A stretch of 64,000 bases of DNA. It comes from DASQMT01 sp963835735. GTDB lineage: Bacteria; Actinomycetota; Thermoleophilia; Solirubrobacterales; Solirubrobacteraceae. Made by a program: the position numbers and the translations under genes. The notes under the pieces are model-generated. The model ran no database searches. It had not been told where the DNA came from and saw nothing but the letters and a program-made list of their open reading frames with translations. Where the stretch lies: the NCBI GenBank assembly GCA_963835735.1, contig CAWIGP010000001.1:186001-250000 (forward strand). Direction: 5' to 3'. Shown here one piece after another: positions 28,305 to 35,912 of this stretch (within the stretch, counting starts at the first letter, position 1; every line of letters starts with the position of its first letter).

Positions 28305-29255
28305 ATGTCCACAATCCCGGTCAACATTGCCGATCACGTCGGGCGCACCCCGATGGTGCAGCTCACGCGCACCCTGCCCGAGGGCACGCGCGCGGGCCTG
28401 TTCGCCAAGCTCGAGATGCTCAACCCGGGCGGCTCGGTGAAGGACCGGATCGGCGTCGCGATGATCGACGCCGCCGAGCGGGAGGGGCGGATCGAGCCCG
28501 GCCGCACGACGATCGTCGAGGCCACGAGCGGCAACACCGGTATCGCGCTGGCGTTCGTGTGCGCGGCCAAGGGCTACGACCTCATCCTCACGCTGCCGCA
28601 GGGGATGAGCCGCGAGCGCGAGGGGCTGCTGCGGCTCTACGGCGCCCAGTTCCACATCACCGAGTCGCTCGGCGGCATGAACGAGGCGGTCGCCGCGGCG
28701 CAGGCGCTCGCGCGCGACGCCGACTTCTGGCTCCCCGACCAGTTCTCCAACCCCGCCAATCCCGAGGCCCACTACCGCGGCACCGGCCCGGAGATCTGGG
28801 AGGCGATGGGGGAGGAGGTCGACTGCCTGGTCGCCGGCGTCGGCACCGGCGGCACGATCACCGGCGCCGGCCGCTACCTGAAGGAACGCAACCCGCGCTG
28901 CCGTGTGATCGCCGTCGAGCCGGCATCGTCGCCGGTGCTGTCGGGCGGCCGTCCCGGCCCGCACAAGCTCCAGGGCATCGGCGCGGGCTTCGTCCCGCCG
29001 GTGCTCGATCGCAGCCTGGTCGACGAGATCATCCCGGTCGACGACGAGGACGCGCTCGAGACCGCTCGGTTCGTCGCCCGGCGCGAGGGCGTGCTGGCCG
29101 GGATCTCCGCGGGCGCGGCGCTGTGGGCCGCGATGGAGGTCGCGACGCGCGACGACGCGCCGCTGCGGATCGCGGTCGTGCTGCCGGACTCCGGTGAGCG
29201 CTACGTGTCGACGCCGTTCTTCGCCCCCGAGGCCCCCGCTACGCTGCGGGCGTGA
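28305..29255 (+). CDS. cysK: Cysteine synthase (O-acetylserine sulfhydrylase)
   Basis: PLP enzyme making cysteine from O-acetylserine and sulfide. The 316-residue product has the cofactor lysine in GGSVKDRIG (Lys46), the substrate loop TSGNTG, the phosphate loop GVGTGGTITG and the late motif GISAGAA. No frameshift. The stop TGA overlaps the GTG start of the next gene (GTGA), and the cluster continues to cysE, which makes its substrate. Confidence 0.95.
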   Translation: MSTIPVNIADHVGRTPMVQLTRTLPEGTRAGLFAKLEMLNPGGSVKDRIGVAMIDAAEREGRIEPGRTTIVEATSGNTGIALAFVCAAKGYDLILTLPQGMSREREGLLRLYGAQFHITESLGGMNEAVAAAQALARDADFWLPDQFSNPANPEAHYRGTGPEIWEAMGEEVDCLVAGVGTGGTITGAGRYLKERNPRCRVIAVEPASSPVLSGGRPGPHKLQGIGAGFVPPVLDRSLVDEIIPVDDEDALETARFVARREGVLAGISAGAALWAAMEVATRDDAPLRIAVVLPDSGERYVSTPFFAPEAPATLRA

Positions 29256-30310
29256 GCCTGCGCGAGCGAGACGGCGCCGCCGGCGCGCCCTGGGACCGCC
29301 CGCTTCACGGCACGCTCGACAGCCTGGTGGTCGAGAGCGACCTGCTCGCGGGCAACCCGCTCGGCGACCCCGCGCACCGGCCGCTCTGGGTGTACCTGCC
29401 GCCGGGGGTCGAGCGCGACCACCCCAAGCCACTGCCCTCGGTGTACGTGATCCAGGGCTACACCGGCCAGGTCGACATGTGGGCCAACCGGGTCGCGTAC
29501 GAGCCGACGTTCCTGGAGCGGCTCGACCATCTCTTCGCGTCGGGCAACTGCCCCGACGCCGTCGTCGTGATGGTCGACGCCTGGACCAGCTACGGCGGCT
29601 CGCAGTTCGTCGACTCCGCCTCGACCGGCCCTTACATGTCCTACCTGTGCAACGAGGTCGTCGCGTTCGTCGACGACCGCTACCCCACGCGCGCGCATCG
29701 CGATCACCGCGGGCTGACGGGGAAGTCGTCCGGCGGCTACGGCGCGATGGTCGTGCCGATGCTCCGCCCGGACGTGTTCGGCGCGCTCGCGTCGCACGCC
29801 GGGGATGCGCTGTTCGAGGTCTGCCACCTGCCGGACATGCCGGCGGTCGCCCGCCGGCTGCGCGACGACTTCGAGGGCAGCTACGAGGTGTTCTTCGAGC
29901 GCCTCGCGGCGGCCGAGCACTTCGAGTTCGAGCGCCTCGGAGGACCGCTGGAGAAGTACGGCTGCGCGGCCTGTTACTCGCCCGACCCGGCGGCGCCGGG
30001 CAAGGCGCTGCTGCCGTTCGAGATCGAGACCGGCCGCCTGATCGACGACGTCTGGCAGCAGTGGCTCGACTGGGATCCGGTGCGGCTGGCGCCCGCCCAC
30101 GCGGACGCGCTGCGCTCGATGAAGCGGATCTACCTCGACGCCGGCAAGCAGGACGAGTACTACCTCGACCTCGGCGCGACGGCGTTCGCGCAGGAGGTGG
30201 AGAAGGCCGGCGCGACCTGCACGCTGGAGCTGTTCGACGGCAAGCACGGCGGGATCGGCTACCGCTACCCCGGCGCGATCCGCGAGCTCGTGATCGCGCT
30301 CGCCGTGTGA
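29252..30310 (+). CDS. Esterase D / antigen-85-type alpha/beta hydrolase
   Basis: About 352 residues. The nucleophile elbow is GKSSGGYGAM, a GxSxG variant; a C-terminal His lies in DGKHGGIGYRYPG. The fold opens with LWVYLPPGVE and VYVIQGYTGQ, as in putative esterases of the S-formylglutathione hydrolase/antigen 85 group. No signal peptide, so it is cytoplasmic. It overlaps cysK by 4 nt and is followed 4 nt later by tusA, so it is part of the sulfur operon. Its substrate there is unknown; a thioester of a cellular thiol would fit, but that is inference. Confidence 0.8.
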   Translation: MSLRERDGAAGAPWDRPLHGTLDSLVVESDLLAGNPLGDPAHRPLWVYLPPGVERDHPKPLPSVYVIQGYTGQVDMWANRVAYEPTFLERLDHLFASGNCPDAVVVMVDAWTSYGGSQFVDSASTGPYMSYLCNEVVAFVDDRYPTRAHRDHRGLTGKSSGGYGAMVVPMLRPDVFGALASHAGDALFEVCHLPDMPAVARRLRDDFEGSYEVFFERLAAAEHFEFERLGGPLEKYGCAACYSPDPAAPGKALLPFEIETGRLIDDVWQQWLDWDPVRLAPAHADALRSMKRIYLDAGKQDEYYLDLGATAFAQEVEKAGATCTLELFDGKHGGIGYRYPGAIRELVIALAV

Positions 30311-30314
30311 CGCC

Positions 30315-30518
30315 GTGCGCACGCTCGACATCACCGCGCTCACCTGCCCGATGACCTGGGTGCGCACCAAGCTCGAGCTGGAGCGGATGGCGGCGGGCGA
30401 GGCGCTCGAGGTGCGCTGCCGGCCGGGCGAGGCGCTCGAGAACGTGCCGCGCTCGGCGCGCGAGGCCGGCCATGCCGTCAGCGTCGAGGGAACCGTGATC
30501 AGGATCGTGCGCGGATGA
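30315..30518 (+). CDS. TusA-family sulfur carrier protein
   Basis: A 67-residue two-layer alpha/beta protein. The sulfur-carrying cysteine is in LTCPMTWVRTK (Cys11); the family usually has CPxP, here CPMTW. The remainder (LEVRCRPGEALENVPRSARE) matches SirA/TusA. It overlaps the E1-like gene by 4 nt (ATGA), so the two proteins are probably made together. TusA relays persulfide sulfur to acceptors; the acceptor here may be the E1-like protein or a partner outside the window. Confidence 0.85.
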   Translation: MRTLDITALTCPMTWVRTKLELERMAAGEALEVRCRPGEALENVPRSAREAGHAVSVEGTVIRIVRG

Positions 30519-31348
30519 GCAGCAGCCGGCGCGGATTCCTGCGCGACCTCGCGTCGGCGGTGACGCCGGCGAAGGAGGAGGCCGACGCGCCGCCGCCGCC
30601 CGCCGACCTGACCGATGCGGAGATCGAGCGCTACTCGCGCCAGCTCGTGCTGCCCGAGTGGGGCGCGGCGGCGCAGCTGGCGATGTCGGAGGCGAGCGTG
30701 CTCGTGATCGGCGCGGGGGCGCTCGGCTCGCCGGTCGCGCTGTACCTCGCCGGCGCCGGCGCCGGCCGGATCGGGCTGGTCGACGACGACGCGGTCGAGC
30801 TGTCCAACCTGCACCGCCAGCTGCTGCACTTCACGCCAGACCTCGGCGTGGCCAAGGCCGAGAGCGCGGCGGCCAAGCTGCGCTACCTCAACCCCGAAGT
30901 GATCGTCGAGCCGTACCAGATGCATGTCGGCGCGGACAACGCCGGTGCGCTGGTCGAGGGCCAGGACCTGATCGTCGACTGCTCGGACTCGTTCGCCACC
31001 CGCTATGCGGTCAACGCCGCCTGCTGCGCCGCGCGCGTGCCGCTGGTCGAGGCCGGCGTGCTCGGCATGTCGGGGCTCGTGATGAGCGTCAAGCCCGGGC
31101 GGACGGCGTGCTACCGCTGCGCGTTCCCCGCGCCGCCGGCCGACGCACCGCGCTGCGCCGACGCAGGGGTGCTCGGTCCGGCGGCGGGTGTGATCGGCTC
31201 GCTGCAGGCGCTCGAGGCGATGAAGCTCCTGACCGGCGTGGCGCCCGCGATCGCGGACGGCTTCCTGCAGGTCGACCTCGCGTCGGCGCAGTTCCTGCGC
31301 GTGAACGTGTCGCGCCGTGCCGACTGCCCGGACTGCGCAGAGGTCTAG
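30515..31348 (+). CDS. ThiF/MoeB-type E1-like adenylyltransferase
   Basis: 277 residues. After a ~35-residue leader come YSRQLVLPEWG, the nucleotide-binding GAGALGSPVALYLAGAG, DDDAVELSNLHRQLLH and VDCSDSFATRYAVN. The zinc pairs are CYRC and CPDC. No rhodanese domain is attached. E1-like enzymes adenylate the C-terminal GG of ubiquitin-like sulfur carriers (ThiS, MoaD, CysO). No such carrier is seen nearby; TusA sits in its place. The N-terminal SRRGFLRDL looks like a Tat motif but no hydrophobic stretch follows, so it should stay cytoplasmic. Confidence 0.85.
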   Translation: MSSSRRGFLRDLASAVTPAKEEADAPPPPADLTDAEIERYSRQLVLPEWGAAAQLAMSEASVLVIGAGALGSPVALYLAGAGAGRIGLVDDDAVELSNLHRQLLHFTPDLGVAKAESAAAKLRYLNPEVIVEPYQMHVGADNAGALVEGQDLIVDCSDSFATRYAVNAACCAARVPLVEAGVLGMSGLVMSVKPGRTACYRCAFPAPPADAPRCADAGVLGPAAGVIGSLQALEAMKLLTGVAPAIADGFLQVDLASAQFLRVNVSRRADCPDCAEV

Positions 31349-31351
31349 GAT
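31346..31351 (+). promoter_or_regulatory. Putative -10 box of cysE
   Basis: TAGGAT, 7 nt before GTG 31359; its first bases are the stop codon of the E1-like gene. It may give cysE its own short transcript. Confidence 0.35.
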
Positions 31352-31358
31352 CCCTCTG

Positions 31359-32090
31359 GTGTTGGGAGTCACCGTGCGCCGCGTGGCGCGTGAGGTCAAG
31401 CGGGACGTGGCCGCCGCGCACGATCGCGATCCGGCCGCGCGCGGCGTCGCCACGGCGCAGATCCTCGCCGCCTGGCCGGGCGTGCAGGCGCTACTCGCGC
31501 ACCGACTCGCGCACGCGTTGTGCGAGCACCGGATGACCGGCGTCGCGCGCATGCTCGCGCTGGTCTCGCGCTCGATCACGAACATCGAGATCCACCCCCG
31601 GGCTCAGATCGGCGACGGGCTGTTCATCGATCACGGCACGGGCGTCGTGATCGGTGAGACTGCCGACGTCGGCGACGACGTGACGATCTATCAGGGCGTG
31701 ACGCTCGGCGGCACCGGCTTCGCCACGGGCAAGCGCCATCCGACGGTCGAGGACAACGTGACGATCGGCTCCGGCGCAAAGCTGCTCGGGCCGATCACGA
31801 TCGGCCACGGCTCCAAGATCGGCGCAAACTCGGTCGTGATCCACGACGTGCCGCCGAACTCCACGGTCGTCGGCGTTCCCGGGCATCCAGTGCGGGTCGA
31901 GGGCGTGCGGCCCGAGGGTCCCGACGCCGACTGGGCGCACCTGCCCGATCCGGTCGCGGACGCGTTCAACAAGCTCTCGGCGCGCGTCGCTGAGCTCGAG
32001 AAACGACTGGCGGAGGCCGAGGGGGCGCCCGCTCCCGCCGACGTCGTCCCGCTGCGCCACCGGCGCGGCCCGAACCCGGCTGGAGGCTGA
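31359..32090 (+). CDS. cysE: Serine O-acetyltransferase
   Basis: Makes O-acetylserine for CysK. About 243 residues: a helical N-domain (LAHRLAHALCEHRMTGVAR), then left-handed beta-helix hexapeptides (IEIHPRAQIGDGLFIDHGTGVVIGET, in pieces), with the catalytic His in FIDHGTG and the loop GGTGFATGKRHPTV. An unusual ~50-residue C-terminal extension is partly coiled coil (KLSARVAELEKRLAEAE). The start is GTG 31359; GTG 31374 is possible. It closes the cysK-esterase-tusA-E1-cysE cluster. Confidence 0.92.
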   Translation: MLGVTVRRVAREVKRDVAAAHDRDPAARGVATAQILAAWPGVQALLAHRLAHALCEHRMTGVARMLALVSRSITNIEIHPRAQIGDGLFIDHGTGVVIGETADVGDDVTIYQGVTLGGTGFATGKRHPTVEDNVTIGSGAKLLGPITIGHGSKIGANSVVIHDVPPNSTVVGVPGHPVRVEGVRPEGPDADWAHLPDPVADAFNKLSARVAELEKRLAEAEGAPAPADVVPLRHRRGPNPAGG

Positions 32091-32096
32091 GCGCCG

Positions 32097-32543
32097 ATGC
32101 GCGGGGAGAGCACCGTGACGATCGGCAAGGAGCCCGCGGACGTGTTCCCGTGGCTCGTCGAGGTCGACAAGGTGCCGCAGTGGATGAGCGGGCTGCAGCG
32201 CTACGAGCCGTTCGACCCGGGTCCGCTGCACGTCGGCTCGCGCATCCGCCAAGAGCTGATCGTCAGCGGGTATCACCTGCACCTCGAGCTGGAGGTCGCC
32301 GAGCTCGACGCACCGCGGCGAGCGGTGCTGCGCTTCGAGGGCTCCGGCTTCAGGGCCGCCAACGAGTACACGTTGAGCGAGGCCGCCGGCGGCGCTCGCG
32401 TCACCTGGGTGGTCAGCGGCGACGCGACGTCGTTCAAGGCGAGGCTGATCGCACCGATGGTCCAGTCCAAGCTGCAGGAGAAGCACGACAGCGATCTGGC
32501 CCGGCTGCGCGCGCTGCTCGACGGCGAAGCCGCGGCGGCCTGA
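32097..32543 (+). CDS. SRPBCC (START-like) family protein
   Basis: A 148-residue helix-grip protein: STVTIGKEPADVFPWLVEVDKVPQWM, quoted in parts, is the usual opening of polyketide-cyclase/CoxG-like members. It ends with a long C-terminal helix (LIAPMVQSKLQEKHDSDLARLRAL). These proteins bind hydrophobic ligands in a cavity; the ligand is unknown. It starts 6 nt after cysE and ends 1 nt before the next ATG. Confidence 0.8.
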   Translation: MRGESTVTIGKEPADVFPWLVEVDKVPQWMSGLQRYEPFDPGPLHVGSRIRQELIVSGYHLHLELEVAELDAPRRAVLRFEGSGFRAANEYTLSEAAGGARVTWVVSGDATSFKARLIAPMVQSKLQEKHDSDLARLRALLDGEAAAA

Positions 32544-32544
32544 G

Positions 32545-33822
32545 ATGCGCCGCGCACTGCTCCTGCTCCCGCTGCTGCTCCTGCTGACGGTCCCGTCCGC
32601 GGCGCAGGCAGGCGAGCTGATCGACCGCGCGGTCGACGGGCTCCGGAGCGACAACGTCTACGTCGATCCCGAGGCCGACCCGACGCTGACCGACGCGCAG
32701 GCCGACGGGCTGCGCAACCGCATCGCCGACGACCGTGCCGGCCCCATGTACGTCGTGGTCGCGCCGAGCGCGATCAGCGGCGAGGCAGGCGGTGACGCCG
32801 GAGCCGCGCTGCGCGAGATCGGGGTGGCATTGGACCGGCCGGGCACGTATGTGATCGCCGCGGGGCGCAGCGTCCGCGCGCTCGCCAGCCAGGGGGTCCT
32901 GCCGGAGGGCGAGGCGGGCGACCTCGCCGCCGAGGCGGTCGACGCGGGCGGGCCGGACCTCGACGCGATCCTGCTCGACTTCACCGACCGCGTCGGCGAG
33001 GCGCGCGCCGGCGGCGGCGACGACGGCGAGGGCTCCGTGGTCGGCGGCCTGGTGCTGCTCGGTCTGCTCGGGGCGGGCGGCACGGCGCTGTTCGTGTCGA
33101 GCCGCCGCAAGCGCGCCCGGAACGCGGCCGAGTTCGAGGAGGCGAAGCGCAACGCGCGCGACGACCTCGTCGCGCTCGGCGACGACATCCGGGCGCTCGA
33201 CCTCGACGTGCAGATGCCGGACGCCGACCCGCAGGCCAAGGCCGACTACGACCATGCGGTCACGCGCTACACCGAGGCCGAGGAGCGGTGGGAGCTCGCC
33301 CGCAGGCCGCAGGAGCTCGCGCCCGTGTCGGAGGCGCTCGAGGAGGGCCGCTGGGCGATGGCCTCGGCGAAGGCGCGGTTCGGGGGCGAGACGCCGCCCG
33401 AGCGCCGCCCGCCGTGCTTCTTCGACCCGCGTCACGGGCCGTCGGCGCGCGACGTGATGTGGTCGCCGCCGTTCGGCGAGCCGCGCGAGGTTCCAGCCTG
33501 CGAGGCCGACGCGCAGCGCGTCGAGCGCGGCGAGGACCCGCACACGCGCGAGGTCGAGTGGGACGGTCGGCGGGTGCCGTACTGGCAGGCCGGACCGGCG
33601 TACGCGCCGTTCGCCGGCGGCTTCTTCGGCGGCTACGGCGGGGGGTTGCTGCCGGGACTCCTGATCGGCTCGCTGCTCGGCGGGGCGATGGCGCCGGGCG
33701 CGGCGTATGGCGACCAGTCCGGCGGCGGGGACTTCGGCGGCGGCGACTTCGGCGGCGGCATGGGTGGGGACTTCGGCGGGGGGTTCGGCGGCGGCGACTT
33801 CGGCGGCGGCGGCGATTTCTGA
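32545..33822 (+). CDS. Membrane protein with TPM-like domain and Gly/Phe/Asp-rich tail
   Basis: 425 residues. Signal peptide (LLLLPLLLLLTVPSAAQA); an extracytoplasmic ~140-residue domain (SDNVYVDPEADPTLTDAQADGL, MYVVVAPSA) like the DUF6676/TPM-related membrane proteins of actinobacteria; one membrane helix (VVGGLVLLGLLGAGGTALFV); a charged helical cytoplasmic region (EFEEAKRNARDDLVALG); and a C-terminal low-complexity tail of GGGDFGG repeats. Function unknown. Codon use matches the neighbours. Confidence 0.65.
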   Translation: MRRALLLLPLLLLLTVPSAAQAGELIDRAVDGLRSDNVYVDPEADPTLTDAQADGLRNRIADDRAGPMYVVVAPSAISGEAGGDAGAALREIGVALDRPGTYVIAAGRSVRALASQGVLPEGEAGDLAAEAVDAGGPDLDAILLDFTDRVGEARAGGGDDGEGSVVGGLVLLGLLGAGGTALFVSSRRKRARNAAEFEEAKRNARDDLVALGDDIRALDLDVQMPDADPQAKADYDHAVTRYTEAEERWELARRPQELAPVSEALEEGRWAMASAKARFGGETPPERRPPCFFDPRHGPSARDVMWSPPFGEPREVPACEADAQRVERGEDPHTREVEWDGRRVPYWQAGPAYAPFAGGFFGGYGGGLLPGLLIGSLLGGAMAPGAAYGDQSGGGDFGGGDFGGGMGGDFGGGFGGGDFGGGGDF

Positions 33823-33942
33823 CGGCTCGTGCCGCCGGGCCGGCGGCGCGCGGCGGACGGGGTTGCTCGGATCACACCTAGGTGCCCTGCACGCGCCCGT
33901 GCCCGGCGTGGATGCTTCCGCGCGACCTCACGGGGAGACGCG

Positions 33943-34899
33943 ATGCCAGCCGTTCGACACACGCGCGCGCCGCTCGGCGCGCTGCTCGCAGCCATGATCG
34001 TGCTCGGTGCGGCAGCGCCCGCGCCGGCATTCGAGTTCAAGCCCTCGTGGGGCTACGCGTACATCGACGACCGGCCGTTCCAGGAACCGTCCGGCGCGTT
34101 CCTGCCGAGCACGCAGGCCTTCCCGCGCGGATTCGTGCGGGACGTCGGGCCACCGGACGGCAAGGACGTCCGCATCCGCGTGTGGGCGTTCGACTCCAAC
34201 GGCGATCCGCTCGCGCACTACGACGTCGACGAGGGCGACTTCCAGAACAAGGCGTTCGACCGGCGCCTCGACGTCAGCCCCGGCGTGATCCCGTACATGC
34301 GCTTCGACTTCTGCGTCTTCAACAGCAGCGGCATCACGTGCCTGCCCTCGCACTACATCGGCCGCCCGGACCCGCCGTCCCCGCCCGGCGACGATCGGCT
34401 GCCGGGTGGCGATCCCTCGCCGGCGGACGCCGATGCCGACGGCCACCTGCCCCCGGCGGATTGCGACAACACGAACTCGCGCATACACCCGGGCGCGCCC
34501 GAGATCGCCGGCAACGGCATCGACGACGACTGCGCCGCGGGTGACCGGCCCGGCAAGGTGTCGGCTGCGATCCAGAGCGCCTGGTCGGTCAAGGGCCGGC
34601 GCACGCGCCTGACCAAGCTGCGCGTGCTGGACGCGGCGCCGGGCTCCGCCGTGGACATCGCCTGTCTCGGGCGTGGCTGCCCGTTCAAGTCCCGCTCCTT
34701 CGGCGTCGGCGCCAACGGCACGCTCGGGCTCACCCGGCTGTTCACGCGCAAGCTACGACCCGGCGCCGCGCTCGAGATCCGCATCACCGCGCCGAACGCG
34801 ATCGGCAAGTTCGTCCGCTACCGGATCCGGCGCGATCGGCTGCCCGAGCTGCGGCGCTCGTGCGTGCCACCCGGCGCGACCGACCCGGCCCGCTGCTGA
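33943..34899 (+). CDS. Secreted protein with MopE-type metal-binding motif
   Basis: 318 residues with an SD-like GGGGAGA before ATG 33943. Signal peptide (LGALLAAMIVLGAAAPAPA), then a beta domain of ~120 residues, a Pro-rich spacer, one copy of the putative metal-binding motif (ADADGHLPPADCDNTNSRIHP, then GNGIDDDC), and a C-terminal domain (CLGRGCPFKSRSF). The motif resembles the MopE/calcium-loop repeats of secreted proteins; here only one copy is present. Its 3' end overlaps the convergent epimerase-like gene by 82 bp. Confidence 0.7.
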   Translation: MPAVRHTRAPLGALLAAMIVLGAAAPAPAFEFKPSWGYAYIDDRPFQEPSGAFLPSTQAFPRGFVRDVGPPDGKDVRIRVWAFDSNGDPLAHYDVDEGDFQNKAFDRRLDVSPGVIPYMRFDFCVFNSSGITCLPSHYIGRPDPPSPPGDDRLPGGDPSPADADADGHLPPADCDNTNSRIHPGAPEIAGNGIDDDCAAGDRPGKVSAAIQSAWSVKGRRTRLTKLRVLDAAPGSAVDIACLGRGCPFKSRSFGVGANGTLGLTRLFTRKLRPGAALEIRITAPNAIGKFVRYRIRRDRLPELRRSCVPPGATDPARC

Positions 34900-35852
34900 C
34901 CCGCGTCGCCGAGCAGCGCCGAGCGCCGTTCCCACAGCCAGTCGACCTGCGCGATCGTCGCCGCGAGCGGATCCGGTGCGCGGACGCCGAGCACTTCGTG
35001 CAGGCGGCTCGTCTCGGCGACGATCGGGTGGCGGACGTTCCACGGGTGGTCGCCGTCGGCCCAGGCGACCTCTTCGAGCTCCCACTCCCAGTCGAGTCGC
35101 TCCGCCACGAGCGCGGCGAGGCCGCCGAACGTGAGGTCGCGCGGGTCGGCCACGTTGCACGCCCAGGTCCCCGTTGGCGCCCGTGCGAGCGCCGCGGCGA
35201 TCGCGCGGCCGACGCGGTCGAGCGCGACACGCGCGAACTGCTGCGTGCCGCCGGCCGGGAGCCTCAGGCGGCGCTCGCCGCGCGCGACCTTGCCGACCAG
35301 GTACCACTCGCGCAGCACAGGCGCGTGGACGTGCGGCCCGTAGATCGCGCCCGGCCGCAGGATCGTGATCGTCTCGGCGCCGGACAGCGCGCGCTCCATC
35401 GCGACGTTGTCGTGGCCGCGGGCGGCGCCGCCCGGTGACGGCCCGCTGCGCAGTTCGGCGTCCTCCGTGAGCGGGAGCCACGCGCGCGGCAGGTCGGCGG
35501 GTGGGTTGTCGTCGACGCCGGCGTCGCTGCAGTGCCGGTAGACGTCGATCGAGCTGGTGACGACGAGCTGGGCGACGCCGCTGCGCGCCGCGAGCGCGGT
35601 CAGCGCGCGCGCCTTCTCCTCACTCGCGCCGCCGGCGAACGTGTCGACGATCGCGTCCGGCCGCACCCTCTCGGCGGCTCCGCCGGGCGCCAGCAGCGCA
35701 GCGCGGTCACCGTGGAGATGCTCCAGCGCGGCGAGCGCGGGCGGCTCGTGTGCGCCCGTGTGGGCGAGCACGATGTCGTGCCCGGCGGCGAGCAGGTGCG
35801 GCACGGCGGCCTGGCCGACCGGTCCGGTGCCGCCGAGGAACAGGACTCGCAT
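34818..35852 (-). CDS. NAD-dependent epimerase/dehydratase-family protein
   Basis: Short-chain extended fold: MRVLFLGGTGPVGQAAVPHLLAAGH is the NAD-binding Rossmann start (quoted as its family pattern GxxGxxG), followed by VVTSSIDVYRH, LRPGAIYGP and a variable C-terminal half. The usual YxxxK catalytic pair is not evident, so it may be an atypical member. ATG 35852 is preferred over 35870 because a TACGGT -10 box lies between them. The last 82 bp overlap the convergent secreted-protein gene. Confidence 0.8.
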   Translation of the reverse strand: MRVLFLGGTGPVGQAAVPHLLAAGHDIVLAHTGAHEPPALAALEHLHGDRAALLAPGGAAERVRPDAIVDTFAGGASEEKARALTALAARSGVAQLVVTSSIDVYRHCSDAGVDDNPPADLPRAWLPLTEDAELRSGPSPGGAARGHDNVAMERALSGAETITILRPGAIYGPHVHAPVLREWYLVGKVARGERRLRLPAGGTQQFARVALDRVGRAIAAALARAPTGTWACNVADPRDLTFGGLAALVAERLDWEWELEEVAWADGDHPWNVRHPIVAETSRLHEVLGVRAPDPLAATIAQVDWLWERRSALLGDAGQQRAGSVAPGGTHERRSSGSRSRRIR

Positions 35853-35858
35853 CACCGG

Positions 35859-35864
35859 ACCGTA
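35859..35864 (-). promoter_or_regulatory. Putative -10 box of epimerase-like gene
   Basis: TACGGT on the minus strand, 6 nt before ATG 35852. Confidence 0.4.
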
Positions 35865-35866
35865 GC

Positions 35867-35882
35867 GCAACCGCGCGGTTGC
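35867..35882. promoter_or_regulatory. Perfect 16-bp palindrome between divergent genes
   Basis: GCAACCGC/GCGGTTGC, lying between the -10 box of the epimerase-like gene (35859-35864) and the TAGGGT box of the pabB-pabC gene (35899-35904). The position and symmetry suit a dimeric repressor operator serving both promoters; no regulator is assigned. Confidence 0.45.
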
Positions 35883-35898
35883 ATGAGCGGTGCGCGAC

Positions 35899-35904
35899 TA
35901 GGGT
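35899..35904 (+). promoter_or_regulatory. Putative -10 box of pabB-pabC
   Basis: TAGGGT, 8 nt before GTG 35913. Confidence 0.5.
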
Positions 35905-35912
35905 CTCGGCAC

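Noticed and set aside
30515..30545. Twin-arginine export signal on the E1-like protein
   Set aside because: SRRGFLRDL matches the motif but is followed by charged, non-hydrophobic sequence; E1 enzymes work in the cytoplasm.
33875..33884. CACCTAGGTG palindrome upstream of the MopE-motif gene as an operator
   Set aside because: Only 10 bp, 58 nt from the start, with no supporting promoter; could be chance.
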